From: JAEZBP01 sp963832725
GTDB taxonomy: Bacteria; Myxococcota_A; Polyangia; Polyangiales; Sandaracinaceae
Direction: 5' to 3'
DNA length: 64,000 nt
Assembly: GCA_963832725.1 (NCBI GenBank)
Contig: CAWHVG010000003.1
Location: 186,001 to 250,000 of the forward strand
Shown here: in pieces, positions 27,828 to 36,356 of the stretch
Layout: each line of letters starts with the position of its first letter
Position numbering within the stretch: the stretch's first letter is position 1
The notes under the pieces: model-generated
Databases searched by the model: none
Told to the model about the DNA's origin: nothing
The model's input: only the letters and a program-made list of their open reading frames with translations
Made by a program: the position numbers and the translations under genes

Positions 27828-29249
27828 TCAGCCGAGGAGCTCCACGAAGCGCGGCCCGAGCGCGCCCGGCTCTGCGTCGATCTCCTTCGCCCACGCCTCG
27901 ACTCCGAGCCGTGCGCCCCGCTCGCAGGCCACGCGAATCGCCTCACCGGCGCGCGGGTTGCGCCACCAGTCCTCGTCGTAGAGCTCGCGCAGCGCCACGT
28001 GGAGGGCCGGCGCCCAGCGCGCCGCCGAAACGCGATCTCCCGGCTCGACGCAGGCGATGCACTCGGCGACGGAAGCGTCGACGTCGACGCGCCACGCCTC
28101 CCGCATCGCTTCGCGCGCCGCGTCGGAGAACAGGCTGTCTCGTCGGTGGGCCCGGGCCAGGAAGACGGCTGCTCCCGTCCGCAGCGCGAAGAGCTCGAGC
28201 AGCACCGCGAGCTCGCGCGCGCGACGGCGCTCGGCTTCCGACAGCTCCGGCCAGGCGAATCCGCGTTCGGTCAGGAGGTGAGCGAAGAGGGCGCCCACGG
28301 CGAAGCCGACCGTTCCGCCGGTCTTCTCCGGGCGGGGCAGGGCGGGATGCGTCCAGGCGAGCCCCAGCGCGCGCCCCAGCGCCTCCGATGCGTCGCGCTC
28401 GGAGGCCAGCCCGAGCTCGATCGTGGCGGGCAGGATGCGAAGGTCCCGCGGGACGTCGAGCGCCACCACGCTCGCGCTGGGTCGAGCGGGCTCTGCGACG
28501 CCCTCCACGCGGACGCGGCGGGTGAGCGCGTCGCGAACGCCGAGGCCCGCGAGTCGGTCTGCGACGCGCATCCAGCGTCGGCGTGGGCTGGCGAGGTCGT
28601 CGAAGTGCGGCGCGCGCAGGACGAACGCGAGGTCGGCCCAGGTGTTGAGACGCGCCGTTCCATGCGCGACCCGCTCGCGGCATTCGTCCCAGGCGTCTTC
28701 GGTCGCGTCGAGCGTGCTGCGCGCGGCTTCGCGCCCCGCTCCCTCGCGTTCGGTCGAAGAGCCGGCGCCGAGCCAGGACGCGCCATCGAGGCTCTCTTCC
28801 ACGTCGCCCTCTCCGTCGCGCAGCGCTCGGGTCAGCGTGGGCGCGAAATCCGAGAGCGAGCGCGCGAACGCACGGCGCCGACCTTCGTGCGCTTCGATGG
28901 CCAAGCGGCGGGCGAGCTCGAGCGGCGTGTGGTGGTCGGAGTCGTGGGGGACGCGCGTGGCGAGCGCAGCGCGGATCCGCTGCTCGGTCAGGGCGCGTCC
29001 CACGGACGCGTGAGCGTCGCGCAAGAGCGCCGTCACGTGGGTCAGCGCGTCGCCGAGCAGCAGCCCGCGCTCGCGCGCCTCCTCGAATCGCTCTCGGGTC
29101 CGGGGACCGCGCAGGCCGGCGTGCCGTCGCGCGACCGCCAGCGCCGAGTCCGCATCGGGATCCGCGCGGGCACGCGCGATCCGCTCGCGGGCGTCGTGGG
29201 CGAGCCACGCGTCGAGATCGCGTTGGAGCTGCTCGGGGGGCGAGGCCAT
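27828..29249 (-). CDS. peptidase-like protein without a zinc site, unknown function
   Basis: A 473-residue alpha-helical, Arg/Ala/Glu-rich protein. The C-terminus LYDEDWWRNPRAGEAI resembles the end of M3/M2-like (oligoendopeptidase-type) proteins. The preceding VPRDLRILPATIELGLASE ... ALGRALGLAWTHPALP aligns by eye with the segment where such peptidases carry HEAGH, but here it reads EALGRAL. The later helix that normally supplies the third ligand (ExFAxLFE-like) reads VGFAVGALFAHLL. I therefore read it as a zinc-less relative; this is by-eye homology and could be wrong. It lies 92 nt downstream of the NRPS and 57 nt upstream of the M24 peptidase on the same strand. Confidence 0.6.
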   Translation of the reverse strand: MASPPEQLQRDLDAWLAHDARERIARARADPDADSALAVARRHAGLRGPRTRERFEEARERGLLLGDALTHVTALLRDAHASVGRALTEQRIRAALATRVPHDSDHHTPLELARRLAIEAHEGRRRAFARSLSDFAPTLTRALRDGEGDVEESLDGASWLGAGSSTEREGAGREAARSTLDATEDAWDECRERVAHGTARLNTWADLAFVLRAPHFDDLASPRRRWMRVADRLAGLGVRDALTRRVRVEGVAEPARPSASVVALDVPRDLRILPATIELGLASERDASEALGRALGLAWTHPALPRPEKTGGTVGFAVGALFAHLLTERGFAWPELSEAERRRARELAVLLELFALRTGAAVFLARAHRRDSLFSDAAREAMREAWRVDVDASVAECIACVEPGDRVSAARWAPALHVALRELYDEDWWRNPRAGEAIRVACERGARLGVEAWAKEIDAEPGALGPRFVELLG

Positions 29250-29341
29250 CGTTCTCTGCCGGAGCTACCCCGCGGCTCGCGCGCGGGCAACTCGTCGCGA
29301 GACGGGGCGACTCACACACCGCACCGCTGTCTGCCCGACCC

Positions 29342-32300
29342 TCACTCGTCGGCGACGTCGATCGACCCGGGAAGACGCACCTCGCTCGGGGGCGCCGCCG
29401 GCGCGGCCGGGACCGCCTCCGACGTCGGGCGGCTCGGCGGCGGATCCGGCGGGTCGAAGGGCGCCAGATGCGTGCGGAGGTTGCGCGCGATTCCCTCCGC
29501 GAAGGGAGGCTGCATCAACTCGAGGTGGGCCGCCGGGACGACGTGCACGCGGGTGTCGGTGGGCACCAAGCCGGTCCAGCCGAGGTCGGGCGCGATCCGG
29601 TTCCCGTCCTTGCCCAGCCCCTCCTCGGCGCGCCAGAGCACGACCCGGCCTCGATAGGGCGTCAAGGCACCCTCATGGGTCTCGGCGGCGCGCTTGAAGA
29701 GCTGGTCCCGCCTCTCGTCGAGCGCCGGGGGTGGCTCCGGTGATGCGAGGCCGAGCCGATTGCGCGTGCGCTCGACGAGGTGCGTGACGAACTCGGACGG
29801 GTCGCGCCGGAGCCGCCGGACGTGTGCGCCGGCTCGCTCGCGAAGCGACGGTGGCAGGAGAGCGCGGGGGAGGATCGTGTCGAAGAGGGCCAGCAGCACC
29901 ACCTCGGCGCCCTCGCGACGAAGCTGCTGCGCCATCTCGTACGCCAGCAGCCCACCGAACGAGTAGCCGCCGAGCGCGTAGGGGCCCGAGGGCTGCCGGC
30001 TTCGCAGCAGCGCCACGTACTCGGCGGCCATGGCGCGGACGTCGAGGATCGCATCCCACTGTCCGAGCAGCGCGTCGGCCTCGACCGGCAGAAAGGCGCC
30101 GAGCACGCGCCGGTCGGGCTCCATGGCGCGCGCGAGCGCTGCGTAGATCTGCGCGCCGCAGACGCAGACCAACGGCACCCGGTGCGCGGGGCCTTCGTTC
30201 AACGGCACCAGCGCCGGCGCGCCGCCGCCGGCCGGGTCGCGCTCCAGAACCAGCGCCAGATCGCGCACGCTGGGATGCGCGAAGAGGGTCGATAGCTCGA
30301 TGCTGCGCCGCGCTCGCGCGTCGATCCGCGCGAGCAGGCGGATCGCCAAGAGTGAGTGTCCGCCCAGGTCGAAGAAGCTCTCGTCGACCGGCACGCGATC
30401 CCGGCCGAGGACCTCGGCGAAGAGGGAGGCCAGCCACGCCTCCACATCGCCTCGGGGCGCGGCGCCGTCACGCTCGCGTTCCTCCGGCGCCGGGAGGCGT
30501 CGGCAATCGATCTTCCCGTTCGGCGAGACCGGCAGCGCGTCGAGGAGCACGAACGCGCTCGGGACCATGTAGGCGGGGAGGGCGCGCCGGAGCGCGTCGC
30601 GCAGCTCGGTCTCCGTGAGGGTCTCGCGCGCCTCCGGGGCCGGCACCACCCAGGCCACCAGCCGCATGGCGCCGCTCCGCGCGGGTCGGGCCGCCACCGC
30701 CGCCTGGCGAACGCGCTCCACGCGGAGCGCGCTCTCGATCTCGCCCGGCTCGATCCGGTAGCCGCGGATTTTGATCTGGGCGTCCACGCGTCCGAGGAAG
30801 AGGAGCTCTCCGGCGGCCGTTCGCCGGACGAGGTCGCCCGTCCGGTAGAGCGAGCCCTCCCGGCCGAAGCCGTCGCTCGAGAATCGCGTTCGGGTCGCCT
30901 GCGCGAGCCCGTGGTAGCCCAGAGCGACCTGCGGCCCGGCCAGCGCCAGCTCCCCCGGCGCGCCCGCGGGGGCGAGGCCTCCGTGCGGGTCGAGGACGTA
31001 CGCGCGGGTGGCACCGAGCGGGCGGCCGATTGGGATTTCCGTCCGGCCGTCGGCCGGCACGTCGCAGGCCCGCGGGTCGCAGAACGTGCTGGTGATGGTC
31101 ACCTCGGTGGGGCCGTACGCGTTGAGGAAGCGCGGCTCGGGGTGCTGGCGCCGCCAGGCGGCGTAGGCGGGGGCACCGGGCTTCTCGCCCCCGACCACCA
31201 ACAGCCGGACGGCGCTCGGCAAGGGCCGGTCGTGCTCCCGCTGGAACCATGCGAGCTCGGCGAAGAACGCGGAGGGAAGGTTGAGAACGCTGACTCCGTC
31301 GCGCTCGATCTCGTCGAGAAAGCGCTCGAAGGACGTCGAGGCGCCCTCGCTGCGGAGGACGACCGCGCCTCCGGCCAGCCACGTGGGCAGCGTCTCCTCC
31401 AACGACACGTCGAAGCTTTGCGAGGTGAACTGCAGGCAGCGGTCGGCGTGCGTGAGCTCGAACGTGGGGACGATGGCTCGCGCGTGGGCGAGAAGCGCGC
31501 CGTGCGACACCAGTACGCCCTTGGGGCGGCCCGTCGAGCCGGAGGTGTAGAGGAGGTATGCCGGCGTGCGGGGCGTGATCTCCGGCCCGGGTTCCAGCGC
31601 CGAAGGGAGCGACCCCTCACCCTGGCGCGGCGTCACCGCGAACACGACGTGCGCGTCGCCGAGGTCGATGCCGGGATCGCTCACCACGGTGTGTGCGCCG
31701 GCGTCCGCCAGCACGAGCGCCCGCCGCTCCTCGGGCCACGACGGGTCGAGCGGGAGGTAGGTCGCGCCCGCGCGCAGTGTCCCGATCAACGCGGCCGCCC
31801 AGCGGGCCGAGCGGGGAAGGAGCACGCCGACGACATCGCCCGGACGGACACCGCTCTCTCCCAGTCGTGTCGCCATTGTCGCCGACGCCCGCTCCAGCGC
31901 CGCGTACGAGAAGCGCGCTTGGCCATCGACGAGCGCCAGCGCATCCGGTGCGGAGGTCACCGTGTCCAGAAACGCCTCCGGCCAGGTGCGCGCCTCGACG
32001 TCGGCGAGCCGGCCATCGCCGCCCGCTTCGGTCAGGAGGGCACCGCGCTCGCCGTCCTCGAGCATCTCCAGCTCTCCGATCGGTGCGTCGGGCCGCGCGG
32101 CGATGCCGCACAGGAGCGCGCGTACGTGCGTCGCCAACCGCGCCGCGTCCGAGGCCGCGTATCGGCCCCGCTCGTACTCGATCCCCAGTCTCAGCGCGCC
32201 TTCGTCTTCCTGCGCGGCGAGGGTCAGAGGGAAGTCCGTGTGCCGGTGGACGGAGAAGCGCCGGTTGCGCCAAGGGCCGCCCAACGCGCGAAGGTGACGG

Positions 32301-33370
32301 TCCAATACGTATCGCTCGAAGACGATCAGGGTTCGGAAGAGCGGCGTGCCGGGAGGGAGATCGGCGAGCTCGCGCAGCGACGAGAGGGAGGCCTGCTCGT
32401 GGGGACGGGCCTCGACCGAGGGCGCTCGCACCTCTCGCAGCCAGTCGCATGCACGAGCGCCGGCGGGGACGTGCACGCGCAGCGGAATGGTGTTGATCAG
32501 ACAACCGACCATGTCCGCGGTGCCCTCCACGGTGCCGTGGCGCGCCGCGCGCGTGACGCCGACGCAGACCTCGTCACGATGGGCGTGGCGGCTGAGCGCG
32601 ATTGCCCACGCGCCCTGCACCGCGTTCGCCAGCGTGAAGCCATGGGTCTCCCCGGCCGTGCGGAGCGCCGCGACCGTGTCGGCGTCGACCAGGTCTTCGT
32701 GCTCCTCGTGCCGCCCGCCCCGCCGAGAGTGCGCCGCCGGCACCGGCAGCGGTGTCGCCTCGTCGAAGCCGCTCAGGTGGCGGCGCCAGAACGCTCGCGC
32801 GGGCTCGACGTCACGCGCCGCCACGTGCTCGCAGTGCTCGCGGAAGGGGCGGGGCGGGGCCGGGGCGTAGTCGTCGCCTCGATCGTAGCGCTCGAACGCG
32901 TCCCGCAGGACGATCGTGTGCGACCTGCCGTCCAGGATGATGTGATGGAAGGTCCAGACGAGGACGTGGTCGGCCGGAGCGTGAACGAAGTGGGTCAGCC
33001 GGAAGAGCGGGGCCTCACCCAGGTCGAAGCCGCGCTCGCGGTCGAGCTCGAGGAAGCGCTCGAGAGCGGCCTCGCGCTCGAGCCGGGAGCGCTCGCGCAC
33101 CTCCCGGACGTCGAAGGGGAGGGGGATCGAGGGCGTCACGCGCTGGCGCGGCCGGTCCAGGTTCCGCCAGAGGAACGAGGTGCGCAGCGCGGGGTGGCGC
33201 CGGGCGGTCCAGTCCCATGCGTCGCGGAGGCGCGCCACGTCGATGGGCTCGGCGAGGCGACAGACGATCTGCTGGACCGCTACCATTCGGCCCCCGGCGC
33301 GGAGGCCGCCTACGAGCATCCCCTCCTGCATCGGAGTGAGCGGGAAGGTCTCGGGCGACGGCGCGCTCAC
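29342..33370 (-). CDS. single-module nonribosomal peptide synthetase (C-A-PCP-TE)
   Basis: A 1342-residue NRPS from a GTG at 33370, with GGGGGAA in front as ribosome binding site. The condensation domain (about 8-430) has the active motif H142-H-I-I-L-D-G. The adenylation domain (about 455-960) has YTSGSTGRPKG, NAYGPTEVTI, YRTGDL, GRVDAQIKIRGYRIEPGE and NGKID. The carrier domain has DLGGHSL with phosphopantetheine Ser1006. The thioesterase (about 1065-1310) has GYSFGG with Ser1137. Reading the pocket by eye gives D-V-E-N-V-G-A-I-T-K, which I cannot assign to a substrate. It probably condenses one amino acid with a supplied acyl or aminoacyl partner and releases the product. No MbtH, PPTase or transporter is adjacent. 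The longer upstream frame is antisense to the Cys-rich gene. Confidence 0.95.
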   Translation of the reverse strand: MSAPSPETFPLTPMQEGMLVGGLRAGGRMVAVQQIVCRLAEPIDVARLRDAWDWTARRHPALRTSFLWRNLDRPRQRVTPSIPLPFDVREVRERSRLEREAALERFLELDRERGFDLGEAPLFRLTHFVHAPADHVLVWTFHHIILDGRSHTIVLRDAFERYDRGDDYAPAPPRPFREHCEHVAARDVEPARAFWRRHLSGFDEATPLPVPAAHSRRGGRHEEHEDLVDADTVAALRTAGETHGFTLANAVQGAWAIALSRHAHRDEVCVGVTRAARHGTVEGTADMVGCLINTIPLRVHVPAGARACDWLREVRAPSVEARPHEQASLSSLRELADLPPGTPLFRTLIVFERYVLDRHLRALGGPWRNRRFSVHRHTDFPLTLAAQEDEGALRLGIEYERGRYAASDAARLATHVRALLCGIAARPDAPIGELEMLEDGERGALLTEAGGDGRLADVEARTWPEAFLDTVTSAPDALALVDGQARFSYAALERASATMATRLGESGVRPGDVVGVLLPRSARWAAALIGTLRAGATYLPLDPSWPEERRALVLADAGAHTVVSDPGIDLGDAHVVFAVTPRQGEGSLPSALEPGPEITPRTPAYLLYTSGSTGRPKGVLVSHGALLAHARAIVPTFELTHADRCLQFTSQSFDVSLEETLPTWLAGGAVVLRSEGASTSFERFLDEIERDGVSVLNLPSAFFAELAWFQREHDRPLPSAVRLLVVGGEKPGAPAYAAWRRQHPEPRFLNAYGPTEVTITSTFCDPRACDVPADGRTEIPIGRPLGATRAYVLDPHGGLAPAGAPGELALAGPQVALGYHGLAQATRTRFSSDGFGREGSLYRTGDLVRRTAAGELLFLGRVDAQIKIRGYRIEPGEIESALRVERVRQAAVAARPARSGAMRLVAWVVPAPEARETLTETELRDALRRALPAYMVPSAFVLLDALPVSPNGKIDCRRLPAPEERERDGAAPRGDVEAWLASLFAEVLGRDRVPVDESFFDLGGHSLLAIRLLARIDARARRSIELSTLFAHPSVRDLALVLERDPAGGGAPALVPLNEGPAHRVPLVCVCGAQIYAALARAMEPDRRVLGAFLPVEADALLGQWDAILDVRAMAAEYVALLRSRQPSGPYALGGYSFGGLLAYEMAQQLRREGAEVVLLALFDTILPRALLPPSLRERAGAHVRRLRRDPSEFVTHLVERTRNRLGLASPEPPPALDERRDQLFKRAAETHEGALTPYRGRVVLWRAEEGLGKDGNRIAPDLGWTGLVPTDTRVHVVPAAHLELMQPPFAEGIARNLRTHLAPFDPPDPPPSRPTSEAVPAAPAAPPSEVRLPGSIDVADE

Positions 33371-33676
33371 CGCGATTCCCCCGCGCGGCGCCGGCCAATC
33401 GAGCACGCGGGCGCGCGGCTCGTTCCAGCTCCTTCCGCGCGGCGCCGTGGGGCCCGCAGAGCCTTCTCTCGTGGCTCTTCCGGGGTCGCGCACCTCGGCA
33501 TCGGCTCGCCCTGGCTCGTTCGGCTCCGTGCCCAAGAGCGCGGGCGTGTTGGCGTGATGGGGCCCCGGGTCATCGTCCCGCCCACGTAAGCGCGACCCGG
33601 GCGGACCAAAGCGCCGGATGGCGACCCTCGCAGCTGCCGGTGTGAGCTCGTGCGGCGGGCTGCTAGCATAGGGCCC
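33371..33676. other. 306-nt divergent promoter region
   Basis: Space between the NRPS (minus) and the Cys-rich lipoprotein gene (plus). TAGCAT at 33664-33669 lies only 7 nt before the ATG at 33677, so if it is a -10 element the Cys-rich mRNA would be nearly leaderless. No coding potential or RNA gene recognised. Confidence 0.4.
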
Positions 33677-35443
33677 ATGCGCGTTGGCTTGGCTGGAACG
33701 GTTTTGCTCGCGGCGCTCTTCGCCGCTCCGGGGTGTGCCTCGAACCCCGCTTCTCGAGACGACGGAGGGATGTCGGGCGGGATGGACGGCTCGGCGACGG
33801 GCGGGCCGGACGGCAGCACGGCGTCCACTGGCCCCTGCGGTGGCTCCGGCGCCGGGTGCTGCATCGGCCGCATCTGCGAGCTGGGCCTTCACTGCGGCAC
33901 CGGCGACGTCTGCTGCATCCAGGCCGGCGGCGGGGCGCGCTGCGACTCGGCGGCCGACTGCTGCCGGGGCCTCGCCTGTCAGGGCGGGGCGTGCTGTGCG
34001 CCCCGCAGCGCGGCGTGCACCGGCTCCGCCGACTGCTGCACGGGCCTCGTGTGCAACGCGGGCGCCTGCGCTGACCCGGACACCGACCTGCCGCCCGACT
34101 CCGCCGGCTGCGGCGGCGCGGGCGCGGCGTGCTGCCCGGGGTTCGTGTGCCGCTCGGGCCTGGTCTGCCAGGACGGCAGCTGCGGCTCCTGCGGTGACGA
34201 GGGCCAGCCCTGCTGCGACGGCGCGAGCGCGTGCGTCGGCTCGCTCGCCTGCGACGTGATGAGCGGCAACTGCGTCAACGCCGACCCGGCCACCGCCTGC
34301 GGCGAGATCGACAATGCCTGCTGTGCGGGGAGCGGCGGGACGCCCACCGACTGCTCGGGCGACCTGGTCTGCCACGGCGGCACCTGCCTGATGTCGACCG
34401 ACACCGGGTTCATGGGCGCGGCGTGCACCGCCCGCGGCTCGTGCGATCCGATGCTGATCTGCGATCGGAGCAGCGACCCTTCGGGCACCTGCTCCACCAC
34501 CCCGGACAACTGCGGTCGTGACGGGCAGATGTGCTGCGACCTCGGTGGCTCGTCGCACTCCTGCGAGGGCTCGCTCCACTGTCAGTTCGACATGTGCTCG
34601 CAGTGCCGCGGGCCGAGCCTGACCTGCCTGCTCGGCGGTCTCCTGCCCGGCCAGAACTGCTGCGCGGGATCGGTCTGCCGGCCTGCGCCGCTCGTGCCCC
34701 GCTGCTGCATGGGCCAGGGCGGAAACTGCGAGAACTCGCTCGATTGCTGCGGTCTGATGAGCTGCCACGACGGGATGTGCTCGTGCAGCAACATGGGCAG
34801 CTTCTGCCTCGACTCCAGCGAGTGCTGCGACGGACTGACCTGCCAGAGCTTCACCTGCCAGCCCCAGGGCATGATGTGCAAGGAGGTCCGCTCGGCTTGC
34901 GAGAGCTCGAGCGAGTGCTGCGCCGGCCTGACCTGCAGCGAGACGCGCACGGAGCCGACGGCGCCGGCCGTCCGGCAGTGCTGCGGCGCGGCCGAGACCT
35001 CCTGCTCCGCCAACGAGGACTGCTGCGGGCAGATGCTCTGCATGGACGGCACCTGCCAGTGCGTGATGCGCGACGGGCTCTGCGACCGCGACGTGGAGTG
35101 CTGCAACGGCGACATCTGCCTGGTCGGCTCGTGTCAGGACGGGAGCGGCTGCCTCCGCGAGCGTCAGGTCTGCGATCCGACCTCCGACAGCTGCTGCGGC
35201 CAGCTGCGCTGCCTGCACCACAACCAAGAGGACGCGAACTACTGCTGCGTCGGCCCGGACGAGCGCTGCCGACAGGACACGGACTGCTGCGGGAAGATGA
35301 CCTGCAACATGGACACGGAGCGCTGCCAGGTCGTGGCCGAAGGCGGGCAGTGCGACACCCAGTTCGACTGCGACGTCGGGCTCAGCTGCGCCGAGTCCTC
35401 GGCCGGCGCCGGCGACTGGCAGTGCCGCCGCCCGACGCCGTGA
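33677..35443 (+). CDS. cysteine-rich lipoprotein with tandem knottin-like DCC modules
   Basis: About 588 residues with a lipoprotein signal (VLLAALFAAPGC) and a Gly/Ser/Asp linker. The rest consists of tandem disulfide modules built on C-x(5-6)-[DE/S]CC-x-G-x2-C-x(4-6)-C, for example SADCCTGLVCNAGAC, SSECCDGLTC, NEDCCGQMLCMDGTC and DTDCCGKMTCNMDTERC. I count about 99 Cys (near 17 percent). The CC spacing resembles inhibitor-cystine-knot miniproteins and dickkopf-type Cys-rich domains. It should be displayed in the envelope, where disulfides form. Partner and role unknown. The internal ATG at 33677 was chosen because the signal peptide starts there. Confidence 0.85.
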   Translation: MRVGLAGTVLLAALFAAPGCASNPASRDDGGMSGGMDGSATGGPDGSTASTGPCGGSGAGCCIGRICELGLHCGTGDVCCIQAGGGARCDSAADCCRGLACQGGACCAPRSAACTGSADCCTGLVCNAGACADPDTDLPPDSAGCGGAGAACCPGFVCRSGLVCQDGSCGSCGDEGQPCCDGASACVGSLACDVMSGNCVNADPATACGEIDNACCAGSGGTPTDCSGDLVCHGGTCLMSTDTGFMGAACTARGSCDPMLICDRSSDPSGTCSTTPDNCGRDGQMCCDLGGSSHSCEGSLHCQFDMCSQCRGPSLTCLLGGLLPGQNCCAGSVCRPAPLVPRCCMGQGGNCENSLDCCGLMSCHDGMCSCSNMGSFCLDSSECCDGLTCQSFTCQPQGMMCKEVRSACESSSECCAGLTCSETRTEPTAPAVRQCCGAAETSCSANEDCCGQMLCMDGTCQCVMRDGLCDRDVECCNGDICLVGSCQDGSGCLRERQVCDPTSDSCCGQLRCLHHNQEDANYCCVGPDERCRQDTDCCGKMTCNMDTERCQVVAEGGQCDTQFDCDVGLSCAESSAGAGDWQCRRPTP

Positions 35444-35516
35444 GGCCGATTCGACGCGTCCGTTGAACGGAGCCCTGGCGTGGACCGGGGGCCTCGACTG
35501 TCGTAGGCCTCCGGCC

Positions 35517-36353
35517 ATGCACATCGGCCGCACCATCGCGTTCCTCGGCGCCGGCAACATGGCGGGCGCGCTCATCCGCGGGCTTCTCCATGCGAAAGCG
35601 TGCGAGCCGAGCGAGATCTTCGCCGTCGACGTGCGCCCGCAGCGGCTCGACGAGCTCGCGAAGCGGCACGGGATCCGGGTGGGACGGGACCTCGCGGAGG
35701 CGGCGGCCTGGGCGGACGTGGTGGTGCTGGCGACCAAGCCTCAGGTCTTCGATCGTCTGCTGCCCGTGGTCGGCGCGGCCATCCGGCCCGATGCGTTGGT
35801 GGTGTCCATCGCTGCCGGCGTGCCAATCGATGCGCTCGAGGGGCAGCTGCCCGAAGGGACGCGGGTAGTGCGCACGATGCCCAACACGCCCGCCCTGGTC
35901 GACGCCGGGGCCACGGCCATCGCGCGCGGCACTCACGCCAGCGACGAGGACGTGGGGCTGGTGCGCCGCATCTTCGACTCGGTCGGTGTGAGCGTGGTGC
36001 TCGACGAAGGGCTGCTCGACGCCGTGACGGGGCTGAGCGGCTCGGGGCCGGCCTACATCTTCCTCATCATCGAGGCGTTGTCCGACGCGGGCGTGAAAGT
36101 GGGCCTCCACCGCGAATCGGCGCAGCTCCTGGCGGCGCAGACGGTCCTCGGCTCGGCGAAGCTCCTCCTGGAGACGGGCGAGCACCCCGGCCGGCTCAAG
36201 GACATGGTCACGAGCCCGGGCGGGACGGCCATCGCCGGCCTCCACACCCTCGAGGCTGGCGGGCTGCGCACCACCCTGATCAACGCCGTCGAGACCGCGG
36301 CCGCCCGCAGCCGGGAGCTCGGCGAGATCCTGCGCGAGAAGCTCCGGCGCTGA
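35517..36353 (+). CDS. proC: pyrroline-5-carboxylate reductase
   Basis: A 278-residue ProC, catalysing the last step of proline synthesis (P5C to proline with NAD(P)H). The Rossmann motif IAFLGAGNMAGALIRGL, VVLATKPQVF, MPNTPALVDAGATAI, AVTGLSGSGPAYIFLIIEAL and DMVTSPGGTAIAGLHTLE are all present. ATG at 35517 fits the family start. It sits 70 nt after the Cys-rich gene and converges with the kinase gene, 3 nt apart at their ends. Confidence 0.97.
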   Translation: MHIGRTIAFLGAGNMAGALIRGLLHAKACEPSEIFAVDVRPQRLDELAKRHGIRVGRDLAEAAAWADVVVLATKPQVFDRLLPVVGAAIRPDALVVSIAAGVPIDALEGQLPEGTRVVRTMPNTPALVDAGATAIARGTHASDEDVGLVRRIFDSVGVSVVLDEGLLDAVTGLSGSGPAYIFLIIEALSDAGVKVGLHRESAQLLAAQTVLGSAKLLLETGEHPGRLKDMVTSPGGTAIAGLHTLEAGGLRTTLINAVETAAARSRELGEILREKLRR

Positions 36354-36356
36354 CGC

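Noticed and set aside
29342..35737. A 2131-residue NRPS with an extra N-terminal domain
   Set aside because: The region upstream of 33370 is the antisense of the Cys-rich lipoprotein gene; its Ala/Arg/His-rich translation has no domain, and a GTG with ribosome binding site fits the condensation domain start.
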